From Pseudalkalibacillus berkeleyi (GTDB taxonomy: Bacteria > Bacillota > Bacilli > Bacillales > Fictibacillaceae): a stretch of 64,000 bases of DNA. Below the pieces are notes generated by a model that saw only the letters and a program-made list of their open reading frames with translations, had not been told where the DNA came from and ran no database searches. Numbering within the stretch: the stretch's first letter is position 1; each line of letters starts with the position of its first letter. This document shows positions 30,183 to 37,819 of this stretch, in pieces. The stretch is from contig NZ_JAKIJS010000001.1 in assembly GCF_021608225.1 (NCBI RefSeq), positions 1,798,001-1,862,000 on the forward strand, written 5' to 3'. A program made the position numbers and the translations under genes.

Positions 30183-30812
30183 TTAATTCGAAACCGTAAT
30201 GTATTCCTTAAGTTGTTCTACTGTCTTCGCCCCAATACCCGGTACATTCGTCAGCTCATTCACATCCGAAAATGGACCATTTTCCTCTCGATAGTCGATG
30301 ATCGCTTTCGCTTTTGAAGGACCAATGCCTGGTATTGTTTCTAGCTGTACAGATGTTCCGTTGTTCACATTCACTTTCCCGTCCTCTACTTCATCTTTTT
30401 GAATATCTGGTTCTTTCTCACCAACTCGAGGCACATAAATGACCATCTCATCTTTCAGTATTTGTGCAAGGTTTACTCTGCTAGTATCTGCCCCCACTGA
30501 AAAACCACCCGCACGGATAATTGCATCATTTACTCGATTACCAGGTTTCATTTCATATACACCAGATGTTTTTACCGCCCCTTTCACATCAACGATCAAA
30601 CTTGAACTTTTTTGTTCATCAGAAGGTTTGTTCTTTGAATTTGTTTTTGGGATTGCCGTGTTTACAGCTTCGAATCCATCAGGTATTTTCGGTTCACTTT
30701 TTTTATCAAATGAATCTTTTCCAATCCAAATCAGTAGTCCTAATAAGACAACCACCACTACAGATAATATTCTTTCGTTTTTAGTCATTTGGTTCCAATT
30801 CAGACTCATCAC
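30183..30812 (-). CDS. comEA: DNA receptor ComEA
   Basis: 209 residues. One membrane anchor (about 15-28), a linker, an SLBB-like domain (about 72-130, IVDVKGAVKTSGVYEM) and the C-terminal double helix-hairpin-helix domain (about 145-205, IPGIGPSKAKAIIDYRE and VPGIGAKTVEQLK) that binds dsDNA. The start is uncertain: GAGAGGTG overlaps the first two codons; a CTG at codon 4 has ideal spacing, and ATG at codon 9 is another choice. First gene of comEA-comEB-comEC; promoter not identified. Confidence 0.94.
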   Translation of the reverse strand: MMSLNWNQMTKNERILSVVVVVLLGLLIWIGKDSFDKKSEPKIPDGFEAVNTAIPKTNSKNKPSDEQKSSSLIVDVKGAVKTSGVYEMKPGNRVNDAIIRAGGFSVGADTSRVNLAQILKDEMVIYVPRVGEKEPDIQKDEVEDGKVNVNNGTSVQLETIPGIGPSKAKAIIDYREENGPFSDVNELTNVPGIGAKTVEQLKEYITVSN

Positions 30813-30903
30813 CTCTCATATGTGTTCACGACTGTTTCATACATAATTGATTAAACCTACTCATACATTTGAAGATAGAAGACGGTCAAAAGGAGGGTTA
30901 TAT

Positions 30904-31731
30904 ATGAAAGTAGGTATTATAGGCACAGGGAACATGGGGACGATCTTAATCTCTGCTTTTATCGATTCGTTAGCCGTAAGGCCGTCCGAATTAATGATTA
31001 TCAATCGTACAGCCAAAAAAGCTGAAGGACTGCAAAGAAAATACCCTGACCTAAAGGTAGGAAAATCAAATAGTGAGGTAGCGGCATTCTCAGATATTTT
31101 GTTTATCTGCGTCAAACCACTTGAGTATTACGCATTAATTGAAAGTATTTCTCCTTACTTAAACAGTGAAAAGTTGATTGTATCGATTACAAGTCCGATT
31201 TCAGTTGAGCAGCTTGAAGAGTTGACAACATGCTCTGTCGCAAGAGCGATACCAAGTATAACAAACCGCGCTCTATCAGGTGCATCCTTATTGACATACG
31301 GAAAAAGGTGCTCACCAGAACAAAAGAGAAATCTAAATCGCCTAATGGGTTCGATTTCTACACCCGTACAGATTGATCAATCGATTACGAGGGTTGCTTC
31401 TGACCTCTCAAGCTGCGGGCCAGCATTTTTCAGTTATCTCTTACAAGCTTATATAGATAGTGCTGTAGAAGAAACCAACATATCAAAGGAGCAAGCAACT
31501 TATTTAGTTAGTGAAATGGTCATTGGAATGGGGAAGCTTCTTGAGAAGGAAGTCTATACACTACCAACATTATTACAAAAAGTTTGTGTAAAGGGCGGAG
31601 TCACAGGAGAAGCATTGAAAGTATTCGATGCGGAGTTAGGCCCTCTCTTCAATCATGTCATCAAGAGGACTCATGCAAAATATGATGAAGATTGCGAATT
31701 AGTAGATCAACAATTTACAAAACAATATTAA
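30904..31731 (+). CDS. comER: ComER, pyrroline-5-carboxylate reductase-like protein
   Basis: 275 residues in the ProC family. Rossmann motif VGIIGTGNMGTIL at residues 3-15 and the C-terminal dimerisation domain with ACGPAFF-like SSCGPAFFSYLLQAYIDSA near 175. Divergent from comEA as in B. subtilis, where it affects sporulation rather than competence. ATG at 30904 follows GGAGG by 8 bases; a longer in-frame ATG at 30847 lacks a site. Catalytic role in proline synthesis not established. Confidence 0.9.
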   Translation: MKVGIIGTGNMGTILISAFIDSLAVRPSELMIINRTAKKAEGLQRKYPDLKVGKSNSEVAAFSDILFICVKPLEYYALIESISPYLNSEKLIVSITSPISVEQLEELTTCSVARAIPSITNRALSGASLLTYGKRCSPEQKRNLNRLMGSISTPVQIDQSITRVASDLSSCGPAFFSYLLQAYIDSAVEETNISKEQATYLVSEMVIGMGKLLEKEVYTLPTLLQKVCVKGGVTGEALKVFDAELGPLFNHVIKRTHAKYDEDCELVDQQFTKQY

Positions 31732-31825
31732 TTCTTCAATTCCCATATTCTCTATATGAATCTAAATTCCTTTAATTATATTTTCGTATTGTGTTAATGA
31801 GACACATGGCCTCTAAAAAAAACAA

Positions 31826-31886
31826 AGGGTAGACCGAACGTGTACTGACTCTGTTCACCTAAAAGTCAGTATGTTAGGTCTACCCT
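31826..31886. terminator. Bidirectional terminator comER / yqeM
   Basis: Nested stems AGGGTAGACC / GGTCTACCCT outside and TACTGACT / AGTCAGTA inside, with A/T runs on both sides. It serves the convergent comER and yqeM. Confidence 0.8.
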
Positions 31887-31891
31887 ATTTT

Positions 31892-32653
31892 TCAAGCGTT
31901 TTTTCTAGCAATAAAGAACAATCTCTCTGACGTATCGCTCGGTTTTCGTGAGGAAAAATCAGAGGTCACTTCAAGTAATTCGAAACCAGCTATATTCAAG
32001 AGTTCCTTATATTTTTCTCTCGAATACGTCACTTGATAATGCGTCTCATCATACCGTTTATATACGGAATCACCTATATGGACAAAGAATGTCAGATCAT
32101 GTTCAACACTACCCTCTTCAATACCAGGGTGGCATTCCCAGATATAGCTGATCTCTTCTCCATTCATTGTGAATGATTCATCTTTAAAGATCTCTTCCAT
32201 TTTATATAACGTATGTACGTCAAAAAGAAGCAGCCCACCGTCTTTGAGTGTGGCAGACACACGCTCAAATGTTGATCTTACATCTTCTTCTGTTCGTAAA
32301 TAATTGAGAGAATCACAAAAGATCAAGGCAGCATCTACTTCAGAAAATCCTTCTAACTCTCTCATATCTTGTTGGAAGAATGGGATTTGAAGGCCTTGAA
32401 TGTCGGCTTTCTCTCGAGCAATTGAAAGCATTTCATCGGATAGGTCAATCCCTTGAACGGCAAACCCTTCATGGGCAAGACGAGTAGAAATTTCCCCGGT
32501 ACCACAGCCGATATCTAAAACGGATGTGGAATCCTTAATGCCATATTGATCAATAGCATTCCTAAAGAAACTCACCCACATATCATAAGGCGCATCTTCC
32601 ATGAGCTGATCATATAATCTTGCAAATTGCTGATAAGTCATGTTTTCATTCAT
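31892..32653 (-). CDS. yqeM: SAM-dependent methyltransferase YqeM
   Basis: 253-residue class I methyltransferase with motif I VLDIGCGTGEIS near 44-55, the acidic IDLSDEMLS after it and DAALIFCDSLNYL near 110. Substrate unknown. Last gene of the yqeG-to-yqeM unit; its ATG is 1 base past the rsfS stop. Same position as in B. subtilis. Confidence 0.9.
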   Translation of the reverse strand: MNENMTYQQFARLYDQLMEDAPYDMWVSFFRNAIDQYGIKDSTSVLDIGCGTGEISTRLAHEGFAVQGIDLSDEMLSIAREKADIQGLQIPFFQQDMRELEGFSEVDAALIFCDSLNYLRTEEDVRSTFERVSATLKDGGLLLFDVHTLYKMEEIFKDESFTMNGEEISYIWECHPGIEEGSVEHDLTFFVHIGDSVYKRYDETHYQVTYSREKYKELLNIAGFELLEVTSDFSSRKPSDTSERLFFIARKNA

Positions 32654-32654
32654 C

Positions 32655-33008
32655 TTAGGCTAACATCGATGCTACATTCAATGTCGGGGCATCTCCCCAC
32701 AATTTTTCTAAGTTATAATATGAACGTTCATCTCTATGGAATACGTGAACGATGATATCACCTAAATCAATTAATACCCATCTTGACTTGTCAAGACCTT
32801 CTAATCGGTTAATTTCTATTCCATTTTCCTGAGCTTGCGCCTTCAGTTCCCTTGCAATCGCTTCTACTTGCTTTTCTGAATTACCGTGACAAATCATAAA
32901 ATAATCAGCTACTAGTGAAATACCTTTAACATCTAAAACAACAATATCTTCTGCTCTTTTATCATCAGCAGCCTTTACAGACACTTGTACCAATTCATTT
33001 GTATTCAT
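32655..33008 (-). CDS. rsfS: Ribosomal silencing factor RsfS
   Basis: 117 residues, Iojap/RsfS family (YqeL). Binds L14 and prevents subunit joining in starved cells. Conserved segments VLDVKGISLVADYFMICHG and GLDKSRWVLIDLGDIIVHVF. Start overlaps the yqeK stop by 4 bases. Confidence 0.96.
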   Translation of the reverse strand: MNTNELVQVSVKAADDKRAEDIVVLDVKGISLVADYFMICHGNSEKQVEAIARELKAQAQENGIEINRLEGLDKSRWVLIDLGDIIVHVFHRDERSYYNLEKLWGDAPTLNVASMLA

Positions 33009-33580
33009 GCGTTATTTCCTCCTTGTTGATGAACAATATCGTTATAGGTGTGTATTGTGCCAGGGTAAACTAATTGGTTACGTCTCATTAAGAAAGTAAT
33101 TGTATTAATGATCGATTGTTTAACTGCATCGTCAAGATTTTCTTTTGCCAGTTCTCTCACTTCTTCCACACCGGGAAAATGTCTCCCTGGCTCGATATAA
33201 TCAGCCAGAAAAATGACTTTTTCAAGTACTGACATACCCTTACGTCCAGTTGTATGACTTCTAATCGCTTGTAAGATTTCCTCATCGTTTATGAATGCTT
33301 CCTTCTGGATCAAATACGCTCCAACCGGCGCATGCCATAGCTCTGTTCCATAATGAATCAAGTCATCACCTAGGTTTTGGTCTAAAATAATTGACTTCAT
33401 TTCAGCTTTTGGCCAAAATTTAGCATAATCATGGAAGATTGCAGCTAAACGAGCTTTTTCTACGTTTGCTCCAAATCTTTCCGCTAACTCTACCGCTGTA
33501 TCCATCACACCAATTGTGTGCTGATATCGATGTTCAGTCAATTGTTCTTTAACAATCTTCAATGCTTGTTCCATCTTCAT
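33005..33580 (-). CDS. yqeK: HD-domain Ap4A hydrolase YqeK
   Basis: 191-residue HD phosphohydrolase; the YqeK family cleaves diadenosine tetraphosphate symmetrically. The metal motif is H...HD...D: RYQHTIGVMDTA (H22), AIFHDYAKFW (H48-D49) and IRSHTTG. Overlaps the end of nadD by 32 bases in another frame, with GAGGTG 10 bases before the ATG. The pairing with NadD is conserved across Firmicutes. Confidence 0.94.
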   Translation of the reverse strand: MKMEQALKIVKEQLTEHRYQHTIGVMDTAVELAERFGANVEKARLAAIFHDYAKFWPKAEMKSIILDQNLGDDLIHYGTELWHAPVGAYLIQKEAFINDEEILQAIRSHTTGRKGMSVLEKVIFLADYIEPGRHFPGVEEVRELAKENLDDAVKQSIINTITFLMRRNQLVYPGTIHTYNDIVHQQGGNNA

Positions 33581-34148
33581 AAAGACGATTCACCTCTATA
33601 TACTTCCCAACTCGTTTTGTAACATAATATTGCGTATTCTTCCCTGATTTAAATCGTTCTCGCAGCATCGTAGAAGATAAATCGATCAATGGTGTATCTA
33701 TGGATTGGATCTGCTGAATAAACGGGGTTTGAAACTTATACCCCGGACGTTTGACACCAACAAACGTAACTAAATTCAACAATGTTTCAATCCGTTCCCA
33801 AGTGTGTAACGAATCCACCATATCTCCACCTATGATGAAATAAAATTGAACATTTGGATGCTCATCCTTCAACTGCAAAATGGTGTCGACAGTAAAGGAG
33901 GGACCAGGACGATCAAATTCAATCGTTGACACTTCGAAATCTTCACGATCCACGATCATTTCCTCCACCATTGCAACCCGGTGTTTACCCGATGATACTT
34001 GCCTGCTTTTATGTGGTGGTGTTGCGCTAGGCATAAACCAAACCTGATCTAAATCACATTGTTCTTTCGCTTCAGATGCAATAATTAAATGACCTAGGTG
34101 TGGTGGATCAAATGTTCCACCTAAAATACCAATTTTCCTAGTAGTCAT
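33549..34148 (-). CDS. nadD: Nicotinate-nucleotide adenylyltransferase
   Basis: NadD, 199 residues, NaMN + ATP to NaAD in NAD synthesis. Nucleotidyltransferase motif GGTFDPPHLGH at 10-20 and the C-terminal LSSTMLRERF near 172 (ISSTxIR motif). Between yqeI and yqeK. Confidence 0.97.
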   Translation of the reverse strand: MTTRKIGILGGTFDPPHLGHLIIASEAKEQCDLDQVWFMPSATPPHKSRQVSSGKHRVAMVEEMIVDREDFEVSTIEFDRPGPSFTVDTILQLKDEHPNVQFYFIIGGDMVDSLHTWERIETLLNLVTFVGVKRPGYKFQTPFIQQIQSIDTPLIDLSSTMLRERFKSGKNTQYYVTKRVGKYIEVNRLYEDGTSIEDC

Positions 34149-34153
34149 AGGAT

Positions 34154-34447
34154 TTAAGAAGGTAACTCTATCGTCTTTTTTTCTTTAGATTCCTTATAAA
34201 GAACAATTGTATTTCCGATCACTTGAACGAGCTCAGCACCTGATCGTTTAGAAAGGTTTTCAGCAACTGTGTCTTTATCTTCTTCACAGTTTTGCAATAC
34301 GCTTACTTTAATCAATTCTCTTGCTTCTAGTGCGTCTCTAATTTGACCATACATATTCTCATTCGTACCACCTTTACCCACTTGAAAAATCGGGTCTAGG
34401 TGATGCGCTTTTGAACGTAAGAAACGTTTTTGTTTTCCAGTTAACAT
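34154..34447 (-). CDS. yqeI: YhbY-type RNA-binding protein (YqeI)
   Basis: 97 residues, CRM/YhbY domain: LTGKQKRFLRSKAHHLDP start, GKGGTNENMYGQI (the GxxG-like RNA loop) and GAELVQVIGNTIVLYKES. Associated with pre-50S particles. Overlaps aroE by 7 bases. Confidence 0.95.
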   Translation of the reverse strand: MLTGKQKRFLRSKAHHLDPIFQVGKGGTNENMYGQIRDALEARELIKVSVLQNCEEDKDTVAENLSKRSGAELVQVIGNTIVLYKESKEKKTIELPS

Positions 34448-35292
34448 GTTGTATTCCCTCCAAGTTTTTGTTTTACGATTTGCTCCATTAATAATAAATC
34501 CGGCTTCTCACCAGTCCACAATTCGAAAGCCAAAGCTGCTTGATGAATGAACATAGGTACCCCATTCTGTACTGTACACCCTTTTCGAATCCCAAGTTTC
34601 AAGAATTCTGTCGTTAATGGATTATATATGATATCAACTAAAGTTGTCTTCTGATCCAATAAGGTCGTATCAATTGGCGAGGCGGCTGGATTTGGAAACA
34701 TCCCGATCGGTGTCGTATTAATTACAATGTCGTATTCCCCTAATTGCCCTTCAGCTTCTTTAGGAGTAAGTACTTCCCCGTTGCTACCCTTCATTAATTC
34801 TATTGCTTTCTCCATTGTACGATTGGCGACAGACACTTGATGAACATCATTAAGGAGAAAAGTCTTTACTATAGCTCTTGCAGCGCCACCAGCTCCTAGA
34901 ACTAGAATGTTTGCCTTCTTAAGATCCTCTTGGTAGTCCAGGATCAGTGATTGATAAAATCCAGGACCATCTGTATTAAATCCTTTCATCCTGCCGTTTT
35001 GTATTAAAACCGTGTTGACTGCGCCTATTGCTTCAGCGTAAGGATCGATTTCATCAAGGTATTTCATGATAGATAACTTATGAGGTATCGTTACATTAAA
35101 TCCAAGACACCCAGTTTGTATCATTTGTTCTACAGCTGTACCTAGTTGCTCAGCAGGCACATGAATCGCTTTGTAAGTCGCTTGTATATGCAGCTTTTGT
35201 AAACAAGCATTATGAATATCAGGTGACATTGATTGTGAGATCGGATCTCCAATTACGGCATAATAAGCTTGGACATTGTTAAATAAGTCCAT
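34441..35292 (-). CDS. aroE: Shikimate dehydrogenase
   Basis: 283 residues. N-terminal shikimate-binding domain with SQSMSPDIHNA near 19 and catalytic lysine in NVTIPHK near 65-71; NADP Rossmann motif VLGAGGAARAI near 130. The ATG lies inside the end of yqeH (14-base overlap). Confidence 0.96.
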   Translation of the reverse strand: MDLFNNVQAYYAVIGDPISQSMSPDIHNACLQKLHIQATYKAIHVPAEQLGTAVEQMIQTGCLGFNVTIPHKLSIMKYLDEIDPYAEAIGAVNTVLIQNGRMKGFNTDGPGFYQSLILDYQEDLKKANILVLGAGGAARAIVKTFLLNDVHQVSVANRTMEKAIELMKGSNGEVLTPKEAEGQLGEYDIVINTTPIGMFPNPAASPIDTTLLDQKTTLVDIIYNPLTTEFLKLGIRKGCTVQNGVPMFIHQAALAFELWTGEKPDLLLMEQIVKQKLGGNTTC

Positions 35293-36388
35293 TTCGAATA
35301 TATACTCCTACTCCCTTTGGTGCATAAGCCGATACGTTCGTTCCAGCTTCCGCTACGGTTACCCAACCTAATCCTGAATAAACGATATCCGTTTTATCTT
35401 CCTTAATAGAGAACTCATGCTTTACTAAAGGTGGCAATTGTTCAATATCATTACGGTCTGGAGGGCTCAATAATTCACCTTTCTGATTCTCGTATAGATC
35501 AGATGCTTTCTCAAGCTTTGTCCGATGTATAGGAAGTTCGTTGGAGAGATAACAAGTAAACGACTGTCTGTCTCCATGAACGAAATCAAAACGAGCTAAC
35601 CCACCAAAGAATAAGGTTTGTCCTTCATTTAATTGATATACCTTTGGCTTAACTTCTTTCTTTGGCGTAACTTTCTTAAGGTCTTTCTTATTAATATAAT
35701 GTGCAAGTTGATGATGATTGATGATACCTGGTGTATCAAATAAGGACTGCTGTTCATCAAGTGGTATTTCAATAAGGTCAAGTGTCGTACCTGGGTAATG
35801 AGAGGTCGTAATTAATGAAGCCGTCTCCCCACCAAATTCTTTAATAAGCTGATTGATGAAAGTAGACTTCCCGACGTTCGTTGCTCCAACGATATATACG
35901 TCACGATTTCCACGATATTTTTCAATCGCTTCAGCCACTTCCGTAATATTAGACCGCTTTTCAGCACTCATAAGTTCCACATCAATAGGTTTTACACCTT
36001 GTTGACTTGCCTCATATTTCATCCAATGTTTGATTTTATTTGGCTTTACTGACTTTGGAAGAAGATCCAACTTGTTTCCTACTAATAAGATTGGATTCTT
36101 CCCTACAAATCGATGAATACCTGGCAACCAACTTCCACTAAAATCAAAAATGTCTACAATCTTCACAATAAGTGCATCTTGTGAACCGATTCCAGACAAA
36201 ATTTTTCGATAATCGTCATCCGTTAGCGAGACATCTTGGACCTCGTTGTAGTGTTTAAGTCGGAAACAACGCTGACAAATAACTTGCTCTCGTTCTAATG
36301 CAGAAGGGGGAGCATAACCTAGGCTACCTTTTTCTTCTGTTTGTATAGGTACTCCACAGCCTTCACAATGTATTTCATAATTACTCAA
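35279..36388 (-). CDS. yqeH: Circularly permuted ribosome-assembly GTPase YqeH
   Basis: 369 residues. N-terminal zinc finger (C9-x2-C12 ... C38-x2-C41 pattern CEGCG and CQRC), then permuted GTPase motifs in order G4 GNKLDLLP, G5 SAEKRSN, G1 VGATNVGKSTFIN, G2 TTSHYPGTT, G3 FDTPGI, followed by a C-terminal RNA-binding domain. Needed for 30S biogenesis. TTG start with GGGAGG 8 bases upstream. Confidence 0.97.
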   Translation of the reverse strand: MSNYEIHCEGCGVPIQTEEKGSLGYAPPSALEREQVICQRCFRLKHYNEVQDVSLTDDDYRKILSGIGSQDALIVKIVDIFDFSGSWLPGIHRFVGKNPILLVGNKLDLLPKSVKPNKIKHWMKYEASQQGVKPIDVELMSAEKRSNITEVAEAIEKYRGNRDVYIVGATNVGKSTFINQLIKEFGGETASLITTSHYPGTTLDLIEIPLDEQQSLFDTPGIINHHQLAHYINKKDLKKVTPKKEVKPKVYQLNEGQTLFFGGLARFDFVHGDRQSFTCYLSNELPIHRTKLEKASDLYENQKGELLSPPDRNDIEQLPPLVKHEFSIKEDKTDIVYSGLGWVTVAEAGTNVSAYAPKGVGVYIRNGLI

Positions 36389-36391
36389 AAA

Positions 36392-36916
36392 TCATTCCTC
36401 CCAGTTAATTAGACCCTTTCGTTTAAACCATTCTAATACATGTCTTTCCATGTAACGATTTAATTTAGTTGCTAGTCCATCATTTTTCGCCACAGGGACG
36501 ACTAGTATGGTATACAACCCTAGACGATTTCCACCTAAGACATCAGTGAAAATCTGATCACCAACAACTACAACTTCTTCATTGTTAAGATTCATATTTT
36601 TCGCAGCTCGTTTAAAGGCATTTGTCATCGGTTTTCGAGCACGAAAGATAAATGGGATATTAAGCGGATATGAAAAGCTTCTCACCCGTTCCTCATTATT
36701 ATTGGACACGATCGTCACTTGTAGTCCCTTCTCTTTCAGCATTGCAAACCATTTTATAAGTTCTGGAGTCGCCTCAGGACGATCCCATTCGACAAGTGTG
36801 TTGTCCAAATCTGTGATAATACCTTTAATTCCTCTATCCAACAATTCATTCGCATCTATATCATAAATTGATGGGACATGTTCATTTGGTAATAAACGTT
36901 TTAACAACCAAAACAC
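36392..36916 (-). CDS. yqeG: HAD-superfamily phosphatase YqeG
   Basis: 174 residues, HAD subfamily IIIA. Motif I DLDNTLVEWD near 36-45, motif II VTIVSNN near 73 and motif III/IV VGDQIFTDVLGGNRLG near 117. Substrate unknown. First gene of the yqeG-yqeH-aroE-yqeI-nadD-yqeK-rsfS-yqeM unit, all with tight spacing or overlaps. Confidence 0.93.
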   Translation of the reverse strand: MFWLLKRLLPNEHVPSIYDIDANELLDRGIKGIITDLDNTLVEWDRPEATPELIKWFAMLKEKGLQVTIVSNNNEERVRSFSYPLNIPFIFRARKPMTNAFKRAAKNMNLNNEEVVVVGDQIFTDVLGGNRLGLYTILVVPVAKNDGLATKLNRYMERHVLEWFKRKGLINWEE

Positions 36917-36949
36917 CTCGTTATACTTTCTCTTCAGTCCAACCTTTAT

Positions 36950-36977
36950 TGTACCAATAAATATTATGGGAACAATA
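36950..36977 (-). promoter_or_regulatory. Promoter of the yqeG operon
   Basis: Minus strand TTGTTC (36972-36977), 16 bases, TACAAT (36950-36955) with a TGn extension. Confidence 0.65.
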
Positions 36978-37088
36978 GAAAAAAAGAGTTGGATGATGAT
37001 TTTTTAGAAAGAAATTAAATTTCTTGAATCATTTGTTTAGATGAGTAGAACCAAAAAACTTTTCGACACCTTTCGACCCTTTGCAAAA

Positions 37089-37187
37089 TGTGGATAACTT
37101 TACTCACATTTTACACATTGAAAAATAACCAATTATTTACTTTATAAACAGTTTACCCACAAGTTATCCACTTCTTTTTGTGGATAA
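37089..37187. promoter_or_regulatory. DnaA-box cluster upstream of sda
   Basis: Two perfect boxes on the minus strand (TGTGGATAA at 37089-37097 and 37179-37187), one 8/9 match TTATCCACT at 37164-37172 and a weaker TTACCCACA at 37153-37161. The 504-base yqeG-sda gap contains nothing else I recognise apart from the yqeG promoter. In B. subtilis DnaA binds at this locus and stimulates sda transcription. Confidence 0.85.
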
Positions 37188-37420
37188 GAGAACGATTGTT
37201 CCTCATTTGGATTCGTGGTAAGCTAAGTTTACATCATAACATAACAGCTTATGAGCCCTACCACATAGATATTCTTAAAGATTTAATTTAACCTCAAAGA
37301 TCCTCTTTTGCTTAACATACGATCAAACCTATTCAATTGCACTTTTCTTATTTTATCGATTTTCAACTTAAACATTTCTTATTATGTCTGGAGGTGCGAA
37401 GGCCACTTTTGGCTAATTTT

Positions 37421-37564
37421 ATGGAAAATTTATCAGACGAGCTTCTCATTGAATCCTATCATAAGGCGCGAGAGTTAAAGCTGAGCAACGATTTCATTAC
37501 TCTCATTAAGCAAGAAATTGACCGTCGTCATCTTTCCCCAAAATTAATAACGACTTATTTGTAA
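37421..37564 (+). CDS. sda: Sporulation checkpoint inhibitor Sda
   Basis: Sda, 47 residues, a helical-hairpin inhibitor of KinA that blocks sporulation when replication is perturbed. The core [20 protein letters not shown] is nearly identical to B. subtilis Sda. The ATG at 37421 is 24 bases from the nearest GGAGGTG; an in-frame TTG at 37409 (adding four residues) has better spacing, so the true start may be there. Divergent from yqeG, with DnaA boxes upstream. Confidence 0.93.
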   Translation: MENLSDELLIESYHKARELKLSNDFITLIKQEIDRRHLSPKLITTYL

Positions 37565-37598
37565 CGAGCTAACCTCAGTTAGTTCGTTTTTTTTTTTT
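37563..37598 (+). terminator. Terminator after sda
   Basis: AACGAGCTAAC / GTTAGTTCGTT stem with loop CTCA and an uninterrupted T run. Confidence 0.9.
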
Positions 37599-37718
37599 GC
37601 TTATTTCAATGAATCCTGCGTTGTTTGATCTTTTTCCCTGTTAAAGTAGTGATTATAGGCGATAATAACAATAACGATTCTTCATTATTTTGTAACACCC
37701 TGTAAATTTTAAGGTCTT

Positions 37719-37763
37719 TTGACGTTAAAAAAGTTGATAATACAATCTTTTTTTGATTACAAT
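37719..37763 (+). promoter_or_regulatory. Tandem promoters of the mrp operon
   Basis: Two overlapping sigma-A-like promoters: TTGACG-16-TACAAT (37719-37746) and TTGATA-18-TACAAT (37734-37763). The mrpA ATG is at 37820 after GATAGGAGG. Confidence 0.6.
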
Positions 37764-37819
37764 GATAATGGTCTACTTACATAATCGGTCCGGAAAACTC
37801 GATAGGAGGATTTTTTATC

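Noticed and set aside
37089-37187. Replication origin
   Set aside because: DnaA boxes are present, but there is no dnaA/dnaN, no AT-rich unwinding array, and the locus matches the known yqeG-sda DnaA cluster.
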